64,000 bases of DNA, taken from positions 62,001 to 126,000 of the forward strand of contig CASDXF010000001.1 in NCBI GenBank assembly GCA_949285075.1, in the 5' to 3' direction. A program made the translations under genes and the position numbers. Position 1 is the stretch's first letter; the number at the start of each line of letters is the position of its first letter. Below are positions 1 through 8,597 of this stretch, one piece after another. The DNA comes from an uncultured Bacteroides sp. (lineage in GTDB: Bacteria > Bacteroidota > Bacteroidia > Bacteroidales > Bacteroidaceae). The notes below the pieces were generated by a model. The model ran no database searches, was not told the origin of the DNA, and saw nothing but the letters and a program-made list of their open reading frames with translations.

Positions 1-1100
1 AGGAAGGTGCCGCTGCTCCCAAGCGCTATCAGCCCGAACTTCTGTTGAGCGAAGCAAAGCGCCAAGCCCAAGACGATGCCGATAAGCGCGCCGAAAAGGG
101 AGATGAGCCGCCCCTCGAACAGAAAGACGCGAGCTATCAGCCTGTCGTCCGCCCCGAGATTGCGCAGCGTCACCACATCCTCCTTTTTGTCCAGAATCAG
201 CATAGAAAGCGAACCGATGACGTTGAAGCAGGCTATCATCAGGATAAAGGTGAGGAAGAGGTAGGATATCAGCTTCTCTATCTCCATGATGCGGAACACG
301 TCGGCCTGCTGCTGATAGCGGTCCTGCACCACGAAGCCGTCGCCCAGCATCCGTTCTATCCTGTCCTGCACGGAAGAAAGCGACGCGCCGGGCCTCAGCT
401 TCAGCTCCACCGCGGAAACCTCGGTGGTATAGTCCAACATCCGCCGGAGAAAGTCTAAGGAGGTCAGGATATAGCTCGTATCGTATTCGGGCTGATTGAC
501 GGCGAACACTACGCCCGGGGAGTACAGATAGCCTCTGTTGAACGAGGCCCCGGGATTCGCCATGTTCACCCGGGCGTTGCGCTTGGGAAGGTAGACCTGC
601 AAGGGGTCTACAAACTGAATCCCCGTGCCCAACGTAGAGACCAGTTCAATTCCTATCACCCCGTAGGTCACGATAGAGTCACGCAACAGGAACTCGCCGT
701 TACCGTAAAGAATGCTGTCGATGGATGTCAGTTGCTCGAAGTTATCCTCCACGCCCTTCAGCACGACCATCGCCTGCCGGTCCTTATACTGCACCATAGC
801 GTTCTCTTCCAACGTCCGCGTCACGACCTCCACCTCGGGCAAGGCGCAGACGGCACGCACCCGCTCATCCTCTCCGTCGAACACCTTCCCCTCACGGACG
901 GTAATCTTCAGTTCCGGGTCAAAAGCGGTAAAGAAACCCGCCACCATATCCTGAAAGCCGTTGAATACGGAGAGGGTGCACACCAACGCGAGTGTGGCGA
1001 GCGCCACGCCACATACGGATATGCCGGAAATAATGTTAATGGCATGGTGCTTCTTCTTGGAAAAGAGGTAGCGCCGGGCTATGTAGAACGGAAGGTTCAC
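1..1100 (-). CDS. ABC transporter permease, LolC/LolE-like (FtsX/MacB fold), 3' end beyond window
   Basis: Inner-membrane permease of the lipoprotein-release type, about 366 residues visible; the C-terminus lies beyond base 1. The start is GTG at 1100-1098, overlapping the rbfA stop codon (GTGA), with sequence VNLPFYIARRYLFSKKKH, typical of LolC/E N-termini. A first membrane segment follows at about residues 25-45, then a large periplasmic MacB-PCD-like domain, then membrane segments near 270-290 and 320-340. Bacteroidota proteins of this type are usually annotated as ABC permeases of the LolE family; the partner ATPase is not in view. It is the last visible gene of the pyk-OMT-rbfA unit, so it is probably translationally coupled to rbfA. 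Substrate assignment (lipoproteins) is by family only. Confidence 0.85.
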   Translation of the reverse strand, partial: MNLPFYIARRYLFSKKKHHAINIISGISVCGVALATLALVCTLSVFNGFQDMVAGFFTAFDPELKITVREGKVFDGEDERVRAVCALPEVEVVTRTLEENAMVQYKDRQAMVVLKGVEDNFEQLTSIDSILYGNGEFLLRDSIVTYGVIGIELVSTLGTGIQFVDPLQVYLPKRNARVNMANPGASFNRGYLYSPGVVFAVNQPEYDTSYILTSLDFLRRMLDYTTEVSAVELKLRPGASLSSVQDRIERMLGDGFVVQDRYQQQADVFRIMEIEKLISYLFLTFILMIACFNVIGSLSMLILDKKEDVVTLRNLGADDRLIARVFLFEGRLISLFGALIGIVLGLALCFAQQKFGLIALGSSGTF

Positions 1101-1429
1101 TTCAGCAGGGAGTCTATCTTTTCTATATAGTCCAATGAGTCATCCACGAAGAACTTCAGTTCTGGAATGATGCGCAACTGATGGCGCACCCGAGTCCCCA
1201 GTTCATAGCGGACGGTTTTCATGTTGGCGTTGACGTTCTTCACCATCTCCTCCGCCTTATCCGAAGGGAATACGCTGAGATAGACACGGGCCACGCTCAT
1301 GTCCGGGCTGATACGTACGGCGCTTACCGACACCAACGTGCCCCGCATGGCTTTCGTCTGCAATAGAAACATCTCGCTCAACTCTTTCTGCAATAAGCGG
1401 GCTATCTTATTCTGTCTGGTCGTTTCCAT
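1097..1429 (-). CDS. rbfA: 30S ribosome-binding factor A
   Basis: Small cold-shock/ribosome maturation factor, 110 residues, the normal length. It binds the 30S subunit and helps 16S rRNA 5'-end maturation. The N-terminus (METTRQNKIARLLQKELSE) and the later 'DMSVARVYLSVFP' and 'IIPELKFFVDDSLDYIEKID' segments match the KH-like RbfA fold. Its TGA overlaps the GTG of the downstream permease by two bases; the upstream O-methyltransferase ends 49 nt before its ATG. The link of rbfA to an FtsX-like permease and pyruvate kinase is an order I recall from other Bacteroidales. Confidence 0.95.
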   Translation of the reverse strand: METTRQNKIARLLQKELSEMFLLQTKAMRGTLVSVSAVRISPDMSVARVYLSVFPSDKAEEMVKNVNANMKTVRYELGTRVRHQLRIIPELKFFVDDSLDYIEKIDSLLK

Positions 1430-1478
1430 ATTACAATATTATATATTTATAATGTGTAAGTTGTATGTTCCTTTAAAT

Positions 1479-2174
1479 TCATTTTTCGGCGGAAGAAGCC
1501 GCATTCCCGCCTACGCCGGGAGCCAGTTCCCCGCTCCGCCTTTTCCGCATGATGGTCAGCCCGTCGCGGAGTGGAAGTATCACCTTCTCCACTCTGGGGT
1601 CACGCGCCACCGTGTCGTTGAAAGCCATGATGCCGATGGTCTGAGCGTCCGACGGGCGGGGAGCCTCAAGCACGTGCCCGTCCCACAGCGTATTGTCGGC
1701 GATGATATACCCACCTTCCGATAAGTGTTCGAGCGTCATCTCGTAATAGTCGACGTACCTGCGCTTGTCTCCGTCGATAAAAGCCAAGTCGAACGTAAGT
1801 CCCAGTCGCGGTACAAGTTCCAACGCGTCGCCGATGTAGAAGTGTATCTTGTCGGCGAACGGCGAACGCTCCAGCCACGGACGGGTGAAGTCCTCCTGCT
1901 CATCGTTGATTTCAAAGGTGTGCAGCTCTCCCCCTTCGGGCAGCCCCTCGGCGATGCAGAGAGCGGAATAGCCGCTGTACGTGCCTATCTCAAGCACCCG
2001 GGAGGGACGCACCATCTCTACAAGCATCTTCAGCAACCTCCCCTGCAAATGGCCGGAAGCCATGCGAGGGCGAAGCAACTTCACGTGCGTGTCGCGGTAA
2101 AGCGCCTTCAGATAGTCGCTTTCAGGGTCGATATGGCCCAAGATATAGTCGTCTATGCTTCTGGTCTCCTGCAT
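1479..2174 (-). CDS. SAM-dependent O-methyltransferase (class I, caffeoyl-CoA OMT type)
   Basis: 231 residues. The Rossmann SAM site is visible as VLEIGTYSGYSAL (about residues 60-72), followed by an acidic strand (LHTFEINDEQ) and the metal/substrate motif FIDGDKRRYVDYYE, then IIADNTLWDGHV, as in the O-methyltransferase family 3 (PF01596). The substrate is unknown; bacterial members usually methylate catechol-like hydroxyls with a divalent metal. It starts 19 nt after the pyruvate kinase stop, so it is cotranscribed with pyk. The C-terminal 15 residues (after KRRSG) are low-complexity and probably disordered. Confidence 0.9.
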   Translation of the reverse strand: MQETRSIDDYILGHIDPESDYLKALYRDTHVKLLRPRMASGHLQGRLLKMLVEMVRPSRVLEIGTYSGYSALCIAEGLPEGGELHTFEINDEQEDFTRPWLERSPFADKIHFYIGDALELVPRLGLTFDLAFIDGDKRRYVDYYEMTLEHLSEGGYIIADNTLWDGHVLEAPRPSDAQTIGIMAFNDTVARDPRVEKVILPLRDGLTIMRKRRSGELAPGVGGNAASSAEK

Positions 2175-2193
2175 AACGGGCTTCCGTGTCCGG

Positions 2194-3651
2194 TTAAAGA
2201 TAGCGGTTCTTGTTGGGCAACACCGTCTCGTCGGCGTACTTTAAGGCATCCTCCACGATGTTAATTTCGAGGAACGAGGTCTGCGTACCGGCCTTTCCGC
2301 TGCTGAGGTAGCCCACCATGTCGCTAGGCTGTAGCTTCCCCTCCTTCAGCAAACGGCGCAGGGCGGCGAAGTAATAATCCTGTCCGTTGGCCAATTCGGG
2401 CATATAGATAGCCTCCACCCCGTAAGAGAGGGCGAGGTGGCGCATGGTCTTCTCCTTATAGCAAATGGCGAGCACGGGATACTTGCCCCGGAACGCGGCG
2501 AGGTTGCGGGCGGTGCGTCCGCTGTAACTGTCGGTAATAATTGCCCTGATTTTCAGTTTCGTGGTAGCCTTCACCGCCTGCTTGGCGAGGAAAGCGGTAA
2601 CGTCGTTGCTATTCTCGTCGAGAGGGATGCGTATATCGTTCTCCTCTAGCTTATCCTTTTCCGCTTGGGCGGCGACCTTAGTCATGGTGCGCACGGCTTC
2701 CACCGGATATTTTCCGTAGGCCGTCTCGCCACTCAGCATAAGGGCGTCCGTACGGTAGTAGATAGCGTTGGCGATGTCGGTCACTTCGGCCCTCGTGGGA
2801 CGGGGATTGTTTATCATCGTATGGAGCATCTGAGTAGCCACTATGACGGGCTTCTTGGCTAAGATACACTTGCGGATTAAGATACGCTGTATGCCGGGAA
2901 TGCGTTCCTGCGGCACTTCGATGCCGAGGTCTCCGCGGGCCACCATAATGCCGTCGGCCACCTCCAGAATCTCGTCTATATTGTCCACGCCCTCCTGATT
3001 CTCTATCTTGGCGATAATCTTGATGTCGCTGCCGTGCGCGTCAAGAATCTCCCGGATGTCGAGCACGTCTTGACGATTGCGCACAAACGAGTGAGCGATA
3101 AAGTCAATGTCCTTTTCTATGGCGTAAAGGATATTGGCCCGATCCTTGTCGGTCAACGAAGGGAGGTTGATGCGCACGCCCGGCACATTGACGCTCTTGC
3201 GGCTTCCCAATGTCGCCTCGTTCTTCACCTCGCAAAGCAAACGATTCTCCTCTTTCCCTATCACCTCCAGTTCCAGCTCTCCGTCGTCGATAAGTATCGT
3301 TCCTCCCACACTCAGGTCACGCACGAAATCGGGATAGGTGACGGCTATACGGTCGCGCGTCGTTTCCGCCGCAGGCTCTCCTACTACGGTCAAACGGTCG
3401 CCAATCTTATAGGGGATAGGCTCGGCGCAGGCGGTGGTCCGCACTTCTGGGCCTTTCGTGTCCATCAATATAGCGATGCGGTTAGACACCGACCGTACAT
3501 TGGCAATCAACGTCTCGAATCCTTCGCGGCTAGCATGAGCCGTATTCATCCGCACCACATTCATTCCCGCCTCGAATAACTGACGGATAAAGTCCACGTC
3601 GCATCGCCTATCAGAAATAGAAGCGACAATCTTGGTTTGTTTTAACAACAT
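2194..3651 (-). CDS. pyk: Pyruvate kinase
   Basis: 485 residues, full length for bacterial pyruvate kinase: phosphoenolpyruvate + ADP to pyruvate + ATP. Visible: N-terminal TKIVASISDRRCD, 'MNVVRMNTAHAS', the DTKGPEVR motif, 'KIENQEGVDNIDEIL' with active-site Lys/Glu, 'GIMVARGDLGIE', 'ATQMLHTM' and 'DALMLSGETAYGKYP', then the C-terminal domain. The substitution of the usual TIGP by SISD near the N-terminus is typical of Bacteroidales enzymes as far as I recall. The ATG at 3651 follows an AT-rich leader; no clear TAnnTTTG box was seen directly upstream, so it may be read from aroQ or from a weak own promoter. Confidence 0.96.
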   Translation of the reverse strand: MLLKQTKIVASISDRRCDVDFIRQLFEAGMNVVRMNTAHASREGFETLIANVRSVSNRIAILMDTKGPEVRTTACAEPIPYKIGDRLTVVGEPAAETTRDRIAVTYPDFVRDLSVGGTILIDDGELELEVIGKEENRLLCEVKNEATLGSRKSVNVPGVRINLPSLTDKDRANILYAIEKDIDFIAHSFVRNRQDVLDIREILDAHGSDIKIIAKIENQEGVDNIDEILEVADGIMVARGDLGIEVPQERIPGIQRILIRKCILAKKPVIVATQMLHTMINNPRPTRAEVTDIANAIYYRTDALMLSGETAYGKYPVEAVRTMTKVAAQAEKDKLEENDIRIPLDENSNDVTAFLAKQAVKATTKLKIRAIITDSYSGRTARNLAAFRGKYPVLAICYKEKTMRHLALSYGVEAIYMPELANGQDYYFAALRRLLKEGKLQPSDMVGYLSSGKAGTQTSFLEINIVEDALKYADETVLPNKNRYL

Positions 3652-3747
3652 ACTTTTTACCTTATTACATATATATATATTCTACATTAGTCGGCTCCCC
3701 CCGCCGGGAGGACCGGAAGCGCCCGCGAAACAAGCCACGGACTGCCC

Positions 3748-4170
3748 TTACACCTTCAAGGCCTCTAAGGCCAAACGATACGAATCAAGTCCGAAGCCGC
3801 ATATTACTCCACGGCAGGCAGCGGCTATCATCGACACATGGCGGAAAGACTCGCGGGAATGCACGTTAGAGATATGAACCTCTATCACCGGAGCCGTCAC
3901 CGCGCGTATAGCGTCCTGCAAAGCGATGGAAGTATGCGTATAGGCCCCCGCATTTAAGATAATACCGTCAACGCTGAAGCCTACCCGATGGATACAATCT
4001 ATCAATTCACCCTCGACATTAGACTGAAAATAGCCAATCTCCACGTCGGCGTATCTCTCACGCAGTCCATCCAGATAGTCTTCGAATGTGACACTCCCGT
4101 AAATAGAAGGCTCACGCTTGCCTAACAAATTAATGTTGGGCCCATTTATAATCTGCACTCTCATCGCCAT
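3748..4170 (-). CDS. aroQ: 3-dehydroquinate dehydratase, type II
   Basis: Shikimate-pathway enzyme (dehydroquinate to 3-dehydroshikimate), 140 residues, normal for the dodecameric type II family. Motifs: IINGPNINLLGKREPSIYG (mobile loop with catalytic Arg and Tyr), 'QSNVEGELID', 'GIILNAGAYTHTSIALQDAI' and 'EVHISNVHSRESFRHVS'. The frame is open upstream to 4293, but the extra 41 residues are basic and unrelated to the family; ATG at 4170 (MAMRVQ) or 4164 fits family length. Its promoter is at 4262-4269. It faces xerD, whose promoter lies inside this gene's leader. Confidence 0.95.
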   Translation of the reverse strand: MAMRVQIINGPNINLLGKREPSIYGSVTFEDYLDGLRERYADVEIGYFQSNVEGELIDCIHRVGFSVDGIILNAGAYTHTSIALQDAIRAVTAPVIEVHISNVHSRESFRHVSMIAAACRGVICGFGLDSYRLALEALKV

Positions 4171-4184
4171 AACCTGTTTTTTTA

Positions 4185-4192
4185 TACCTTTG
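4185..4192 (+). promoter_or_regulatory. xerD promoter, -7 box TACCTTTG
   Basis: TACCTTTG on the plus strand, an exact TAnnTTTG match, about 100 nt upstream of the xerD ATG. No clear TTTG -33 element is seen at the expected distance. Because the aroQ -7 box is at 4262-4269, the two divergent transcripts would share about 55 bp of complementary 5' leader. Confidence 0.6.
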
Positions 4193-4261
4193 CGCCCGTC
4201 GGGGTATGGGCTGAACGCGACCTTTCTTCCCCAAGCCCGGGCAGACTTCGGTTTCAAGTTG

Positions 4262-4269
4262 CAAAGATA
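4262..4269 (-). promoter_or_regulatory. aroQ promoter, -7 box TATCTTTG
   Basis: The reverse complement of 4262-4269 reads TATCTTTG, an exact match to the Bacteroidota -7 consensus TAnnTTTG. Transcription would begin near 4255 and give a leader of about 85 nt before aroQ. Confidence 0.7.
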
Positions 4270-4292
4270 GTGTAAAAAGAAAGAAAAAAGCA

Positions 4293-5261
4293 ATGGAAAT
4301 CAACGAAAAAAAGCAGCGGGCAGAGCTACTAGGCCCGATAAGGAAAAAGTATAGCCAATACCTGAAACTTGAAAAGTCCTTATCCCCCAACACTCAGGCG
4401 GCCTACTCTAACGACCTCGACAAGCTGCTGTCTTTCCTCTCGCTCGAAGGGGTGAATCCCCTTGAGACGTCCCCCTCGGACCTTCAACGGTTCCTCGCCG
4501 GACTGCACGACATCGGCATCCATCCTCGCTCGCAGGCCCGGGTCCTTTCCGGAATCAGGTCCTTCTTCCGCTTTCTTCTCTTGTCCGGATACATCATGAC
4601 CGACCCGAGCGAACTGCTCGAAAGCCCTCAGATAGGATTCAAGCTGCCCGAAGTGCTATCGATAGAGGAGATTGACTCCATCATTGCCGCCGTAGACCTC
4701 AGCAAAGCTGAAGGGCAGCGCAACAGGGCCATACTCGAAACCCTCTACAGCTGCGGGCTACGCGTCTCCGAGCTTACCGCCCTGAAGTTGTCCGACCTGT
4801 ATCTTGAAGAAGGCTTTATCAAGGTCGAAGGTAAAGGCAGCAAACAACGCCTCGTTCCCATCTCTCCTCGGGCCATCAATGAAATCAAACTCTACTTTTT
4901 CGACCGCAACCAGATTGAAATCAAGCCCGGCTACGAGGATTATCTCTTTGTCAGCGCACGCCGCGGCAAGCCTCTTTCCCGAATCATGGTGTTTCACCTG
5001 ATTAAGGAACTTGCCGACAAAGCGGGCATCACCAAGACAATAAGCCCACATACTTTCCGGCACTCGTTCGCCACTCATCTGTTAGAAGGCGGAGCCAACC
5101 TGCGGGCCATTCAAGCCATGTTAGGCCACGAGTCCATCGCCACCACCGAAATCTACACTCACATTGACCGCAACATGCTTCGCAGTGAAATCATCGAGCA
5201 TCATCCTCGGAACATTAAATATAGGAAAGAGAAGGAATTGTCCAAGACTCATACCGAGTAG
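4293..5261 (+). CDS. xerD: Site-specific tyrosine recombinase XerD
   Basis: 322 residues. The N-terminal SAM-like core-binding domain is at about residues 15-105 and the catalytic domain at 120-300. The full tyrosine recombinase set is visible: Arg157 (CGLRVSEL), Lys in GKGSKQR (181-186), His253-x-x-Arg256 (HTFRHS), His279 (LGHES) and nucleophile Tyr288 (EIYTHI). It would act with a second Xer protein at dif to resolve chromosome dimers. Its place next to aroQ, together with its length and motifs, marks it as the housekeeping enzyme, not an element-borne integrase. The C-terminal tail after residue 305 is basic. Confidence 0.93.
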   Translation: MEINEKKQRAELLGPIRKKYSQYLKLEKSLSPNTQAAYSNDLDKLLSFLSLEGVNPLETSPSDLQRFLAGLHDIGIHPRSQARVLSGIRSFFRFLLLSGYIMTDPSELLESPQIGFKLPEVLSIEEIDSIIAAVDLSKAEGQRNRAILETLYSCGLRVSELTALKLSDLYLEEGFIKVEGKGSKQRLVPISPRAINEIKLYFFDRNQIEIKPGYEDYLFVSARRGKPLSRIMVFHLIKELADKAGITKTISPHTFRHSFATHLLEGGANLRAIQAMLGHESIATTEIYTHIDRNMLRSEIIEHHPRNIKYRKEKELSKTHTE

Positions 5262-5295
5262 CGAGACCACTCATTATCAACGTCTTATTATCCGT

Positions 5296-5385
5296 TTGTC
5301 AGCTCGCCCTATTTCTCACGACAGCTCGCCCTATTTCTCGCGAGCCGCAGGGCTACCTGTCGCGATCCGCAGGGCGAGCTGACAA
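5296..5385. repeat. 22-nt-period palindromic array A (closed by 15-bp inverted ends)
   Basis: Between xerD and the TPR lipoprotein. Units of exactly 22 nt can be cut at 5306, 5328 and 5350, each made of GCCC/GGGC + TA + a TTTCTC- or CGGCTC-like module, a central CTC-NN-GAG dyad and a partner module. The whole element is bounded by a perfect 15-bp inverted repeat (5296-5310 and 5371-5385, TTGTCAGCTCGCCCT and its complement); the inner 5297-5384 is 88 nt, exactly four periods. It could fold as one long hairpin. The rest of the gap (5386-5511) is AT-rich and holds only the promoter at 5512. Confidence 0.85.
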
Positions 5386-5511
5386 GAACGAGCTTAAACC
5401 ACCTCGTTACCACGCCCCGCACTACCCCGGTCACAATTAAAGGCTTTTTTCTATTTTATTAAATTATGATAAAAACATTTCCCCATTCATATAAATCCTT
5501 TAAGAATTAAA

Positions 5512-5519
5512 TATCTTTG
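5512..5519 (+). promoter_or_regulatory. Promoter of the TPR/OmpA lipoprotein, -7 box TATCTTTG
   Basis: Exact TAnnTTTG match about 70 nt upstream of the chosen ATG. A second match, TATATTTG, lies at 5531-5538, so two start sites are possible; both fit the strong-expression codon use of the gene. Confidence 0.6.
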
Positions 5520-5589
5520 CCTTGCTATTGTATATTTGTTGGAAAGGAATAGAAGATATTTCAATTACAAACATTTAATTTATACCAAA

Positions 5590-7281
5590 ATGACTAAGAA
5601 GTTGTATTTGCCTTTACTCATGGCAATGGTTGTTGCACTGTTCTCTTCGTGCAAAAAAATGGGTCCTTTGTCTGCGGATTACTTCACTGTCACACCGCAA
5701 GTTCTTGAAGCGGTAGGCGGAAAAGTTCCCGCGACGATTAACGGTAAATTCCCCGAAAAGTATTTCAAGAAAAAAGCGGTAGTAGAAGTTACTCCGGTAT
5801 TGAAATGGGACGGGGGTGAAGTGAAAGGTCAATCCGCTACATTCCAAGGTGAGAAGGTAGAAGGAAACGACCAGACTATCTCTTACAAGATGGGTGGAAG
5901 CTACACGATGAAGACCGTGTTCGACTATGTTCCGGAAATGGCTAAGTCTGAGCTTTACCTTGAATTTAAGGCGACAGTGGGCAAGAAAGAGGTAACGATT
6001 CCTGCCGTAAAGATTGCCGACGGTGTGATTTCGACTTCAGAATTAATCAATAACACGCTTTCTAACGCCAACGGCGCTTTGGGAGAAGACGCTTTCCAAC
6101 GCGTTATCAAAGAAAAGCATGAGTCAAACATCATGTTCTTGATTCAGCAAGCCAACATCCGTTCCAGCGAGTTGGAAAAGGCTAAGGCCTTCAACGAGGA
6201 AGTAGCCAACGTGAACGGAGCTTCTAACAAGAAAATCAACAACATCGAGGTTTCCGCTTACGCTTCTCCCGACGGTGGTGTAGAACTGAACACTACGCTG
6301 GCCGAGAACCGTGAGAACAACACGGCTAAGTTGGTTGAGAAGAACCTGAAGAAAGCCGAAGTTAACGCCGCCGTTGACTCTAAGTACACGGCTCAAGACT
6401 GGGAAGGCTTCCAAGAACTGGTTTCCAAGTCTAACATCCAAGACAAGGAGCTGATTCTGCGCGTATTGTCTATGTATCAGGATCCCGCTCAAAGAGAGCA
6501 AGAGATTAAGAACATCTCTTCCGTTTACAAGACTTTGGCTGACGAGATACTGCCTCAGCTCCGTCGTTCTCGCCTGACGCTGAACTATGAGATTATCGGT
6601 AAGTCTGACGAAGAAATCAGCAACTTGGCTTCTTCCAATCCTTCCGCTTTGAACATTGAGGAGCTTCTGTACGCGGCTACGCTGACTAAAGACCCCGCTA
6701 AGCAGACAGCTATCTACACTCAAGCTACTAAGCAGTTCCCGAACGACTACCGCGCATACAACAACTTAGGTAAGTTGGCCTTCCAAGCAGGTGACGTTGA
6801 CAAGGCTGAATCTTATCTGAAGAAGGCTGAAAGCCTGAACGCCGCTCCTGAAGTAAACCTGAACTTAGGTTTGGTAGCTTTGAAGAAGGGTGACCAAGCC
6901 GCCGCACAGACTTACTTCGGCAAGGCTGCCGGCACGAAGGAGCTGGGCGAGTCTATGGGTAACCTGTACATCGCTCAAGGCCAATACGAAAAGGCCGTAA
7001 ACTCGTTCGGCGATTCTAAGACGAACAGCGCGGCTCTGGCGCAAATCTTGGCTAAGGACTACAACAAGGCTAAGAACACGTTGGACAACGTGGAGAGACC
7101 GGACGCTTACACTGACTACCTGAAGGCCGTTCTCGGTGCAAGAACCAACAATACCTCAATGGTAATCAACAGCCTGAAGAGCGCTGTCGCTAAAGACCGC
7201 ACTCTAGGCAAGAAGGCTGCGAGCGACTTGGAATTCGTTAAGTTCTTCACGAACTCCGACTTCATGAGCATCGCTCAATAA
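5590..7281 (+). CDS. Outer-membrane lipoprotein with OmpA-like and TPR domains
   Basis: 563 residues from ATG 5590 (MTKKLYLPLL). The open frame extends upstream to 5536, but only this ATG gives a signal peptide with lipobox LFSSC (Cys21). After a beta-rich N-terminal half (residues about 25-150) there is an OmpA-like stretch around 'IEVSAYASPDGGVELN' (about 215-230), then TPR repeats from about 380 ('PNDYRAYNNLGKLAFQAGDVDKAESYLKKA' pattern) to about 500. It probably sits in the outer membrane, bound to peptidoglycan, as a scaffold. Codon use (AAC, GGT, GCT, CTG, AAG) is strongly biased compared with neighbours, which suggests an abundant protein. A strong terminator follows. Exact role unknown. 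Confidence 0.85.
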   Translation: MTKKLYLPLLMAMVVALFSSCKKMGPLSADYFTVTPQVLEAVGGKVPATINGKFPEKYFKKKAVVEVTPVLKWDGGEVKGQSATFQGEKVEGNDQTISYKMGGSYTMKTVFDYVPEMAKSELYLEFKATVGKKEVTIPAVKIADGVISTSELINNTLSNANGALGEDAFQRVIKEKHESNIMFLIQQANIRSSELEKAKAFNEEVANVNGASNKKINNIEVSAYASPDGGVELNTTLAENRENNTAKLVEKNLKKAEVNAAVDSKYTAQDWEGFQELVSKSNIQDKELILRVLSMYQDPAQREQEIKNISSVYKTLADEILPQLRRSRLTLNYEIIGKSDEEISNLASSNPSALNIEELLYAATLTKDPAKQTAIYTQATKQFPNDYRAYNNLGKLAFQAGDVDKAESYLKKAESLNAAPEVNLNLGLVALKKGDQAAAQTYFGKAAGTKELGESMGNLYIAQGQYEKAVNSFGDSKTNSAALAQILAKDYNKAKNTLDNVERPDAYTDYLKAVLGARTNNTSMVINSLKSAVAKDRTLGKKAASDLEFVKFFTNSDFMSIAQ

Positions 7282-7320
7282 ATAAGGCTTAGCTATAGGT
7301 ATTAGATAGTGATTTTTTAT

Positions 7321-7359
7321 GAAGAGGTCGCCTATTTTTGACGGCCTCTTCTTTTTTTT
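7321..7359 (+). terminator. Intrinsic terminator after the TPR lipoprotein
   Basis: GAAGAGG (7321-7327) pairs with CCTCTTC (7345-7351), extended inward by TCG/CGG, and is followed by eight T. It lies 40 nt after the stop codon. Confidence 0.9.
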
Positions 7360-7401
7360 ATCTGTAAAAAGACGTACATTCGCAGCAAAGTAATAAAGCC
7401 A

Positions 7402-8463
7402 ATGAATAAAAGCATCTTTTTACTTCTCATCCTCTGTCTGACTGGCTGTAAGAAAGCTTCCGACAAAGTCTACATCACCGGAGAAATTAAGGGATTAGGC
7501 ACAGATACCATCTACATGTACGGAATGGACGAAGGATACGACCGGGTAGACAGCATCTTCGTCAAGGAAGACAAGTTTTCCTATCGCTTCGACATCGACA
7601 CGATTACCTCAGCGTTCCTGCTCATCAAAAAGGAAGTGGAATATCCTATTTTCTTCGACAAAGGAAACCACATCACCATCAAGGGGGAAGCGGACAACTT
7701 GACAACGCTCTCCATAGACGGGAACACATACAATCAAGAACTTACCCAGTTTCAGAAAGAGCTGCAAAGCCTAAGCCCCGACTCCGCAACGACTCCCGAG
7801 AAGAAAGCGGAGGAATTCATACGCCAACATACGTCCTCGTACGTCAGCCTATACCTATTGGACAAATACTTCGCGCAAAAAGACGAACCCGACTTCAACA
7901 AGATAAAGGAACTGATGAAGCCCATGACCGGTATATTGCAGGACAAGTCTTACGTCAGTGAGCTGACGGAAAGAATCGAACTGGCCGAAAGGGCGAAAGT
8001 CGGCAAATACGCCCCTTACTTCACCTTGCCCAACCTTAAGGGAGAAAAGATAAGCCGCACGTCGGAGAAATTTAAGGACAAGAATATTCTGGCTTACTTC
8101 TGGGCTTCGTGGGGAGACAGCGCGGCCAATCGGCGCAACAACGACGAGATGAAAGCCCTCTACCGCACCTACCGGAAAAACGACTATCTGGCTCTGCTCG
8201 GCATATCGCTCGACATGGACAAGACGGAATGGGAAAGCGCCGTGGAACGGGATACGTTAGAATGGGAGCAAGTGCGTTGCGCGGAAGGAATGGCCTCGGA
8301 GGTCGCCAAACAATATGGCATCCAACAATTGCCCCTGAACGTTCTGATTTCGCCGGAAGGCAGGATTATCGCGAAAGACCTGCATGGCGACGAATTGAAA
8401 AAGCAGCTAGAAGAAGCCATCGACAAGGCAGAGAAAAGAAGCAAGGAAAGGAAAAAGAAATAA
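7402..8463 (+). CDS. DUF4369/thioredoxin-fold lipoprotein without the CXXC cysteines
   Basis: 353 residues. Signal peptide with lipobox LTGC (Cys16); DUF4369-like beta domain at about 22-110; helical linker; thioredoxin/AhpC-TSA-like domain at about 200-335. This is the layout of Bacteroidota TlpA/ResA-like lipoproteins. In place of the expected W-C-x-x-C the sequence reads W237-G-D-S-A241, so both redox cysteines are missing, while the cis-proline region (QQLPLNVLIS) is kept. Disulfide chemistry is therefore unlikely; a binding or structural role is inferred. The C-terminus is Lys/Arg-rich. It starts 43 nt after the terminator above and is transcribed alone or with the downstream ATPase. Confidence 0.88.
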   Translation: MNKSIFLLLILCLTGCKKASDKVYITGEIKGLGTDTIYMYGMDEGYDRVDSIFVKEDKFSYRFDIDTITSAFLLIKKEVEYPIFFDKGNHITIKGEADNLTTLSIDGNTYNQELTQFQKELQSLSPDSATTPEKKAEEFIRQHTSSYVSLYLLDKYFAQKDEPDFNKIKELMKPMTGILQDKSYVSELTERIELAERAKVGKYAPYFTLPNLKGEKISRTSEKFKDKNILAYFWASWGDSAANRRNNDEMKALYRTYRKNDYLALLGISLDMDKTEWESAVERDTLEWEQVRCAEGMASEVAKQYGIQQLPLNVLISPEGRIIAKDLHGDELKKQLEEAIDKAEKRSKERKKK

Positions 8464-8597
8464 ACGGCCCCGCACCGAACAGGCCAGAAAGCACATTTTT
8501 CTGAAGGATTCACATAAAAAACGACGGGAGACATGAACAAACACTCTTCGGACAACGGCGTTCGCCCCACAATACTAATCGCTAAAACATACGGAAT

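Noticed and set aside
3748..4293. Longer aroQ start at 4293
   Set aside because: The extra 41 residues cover both promoters and do not resemble any type II dehydroquinase.
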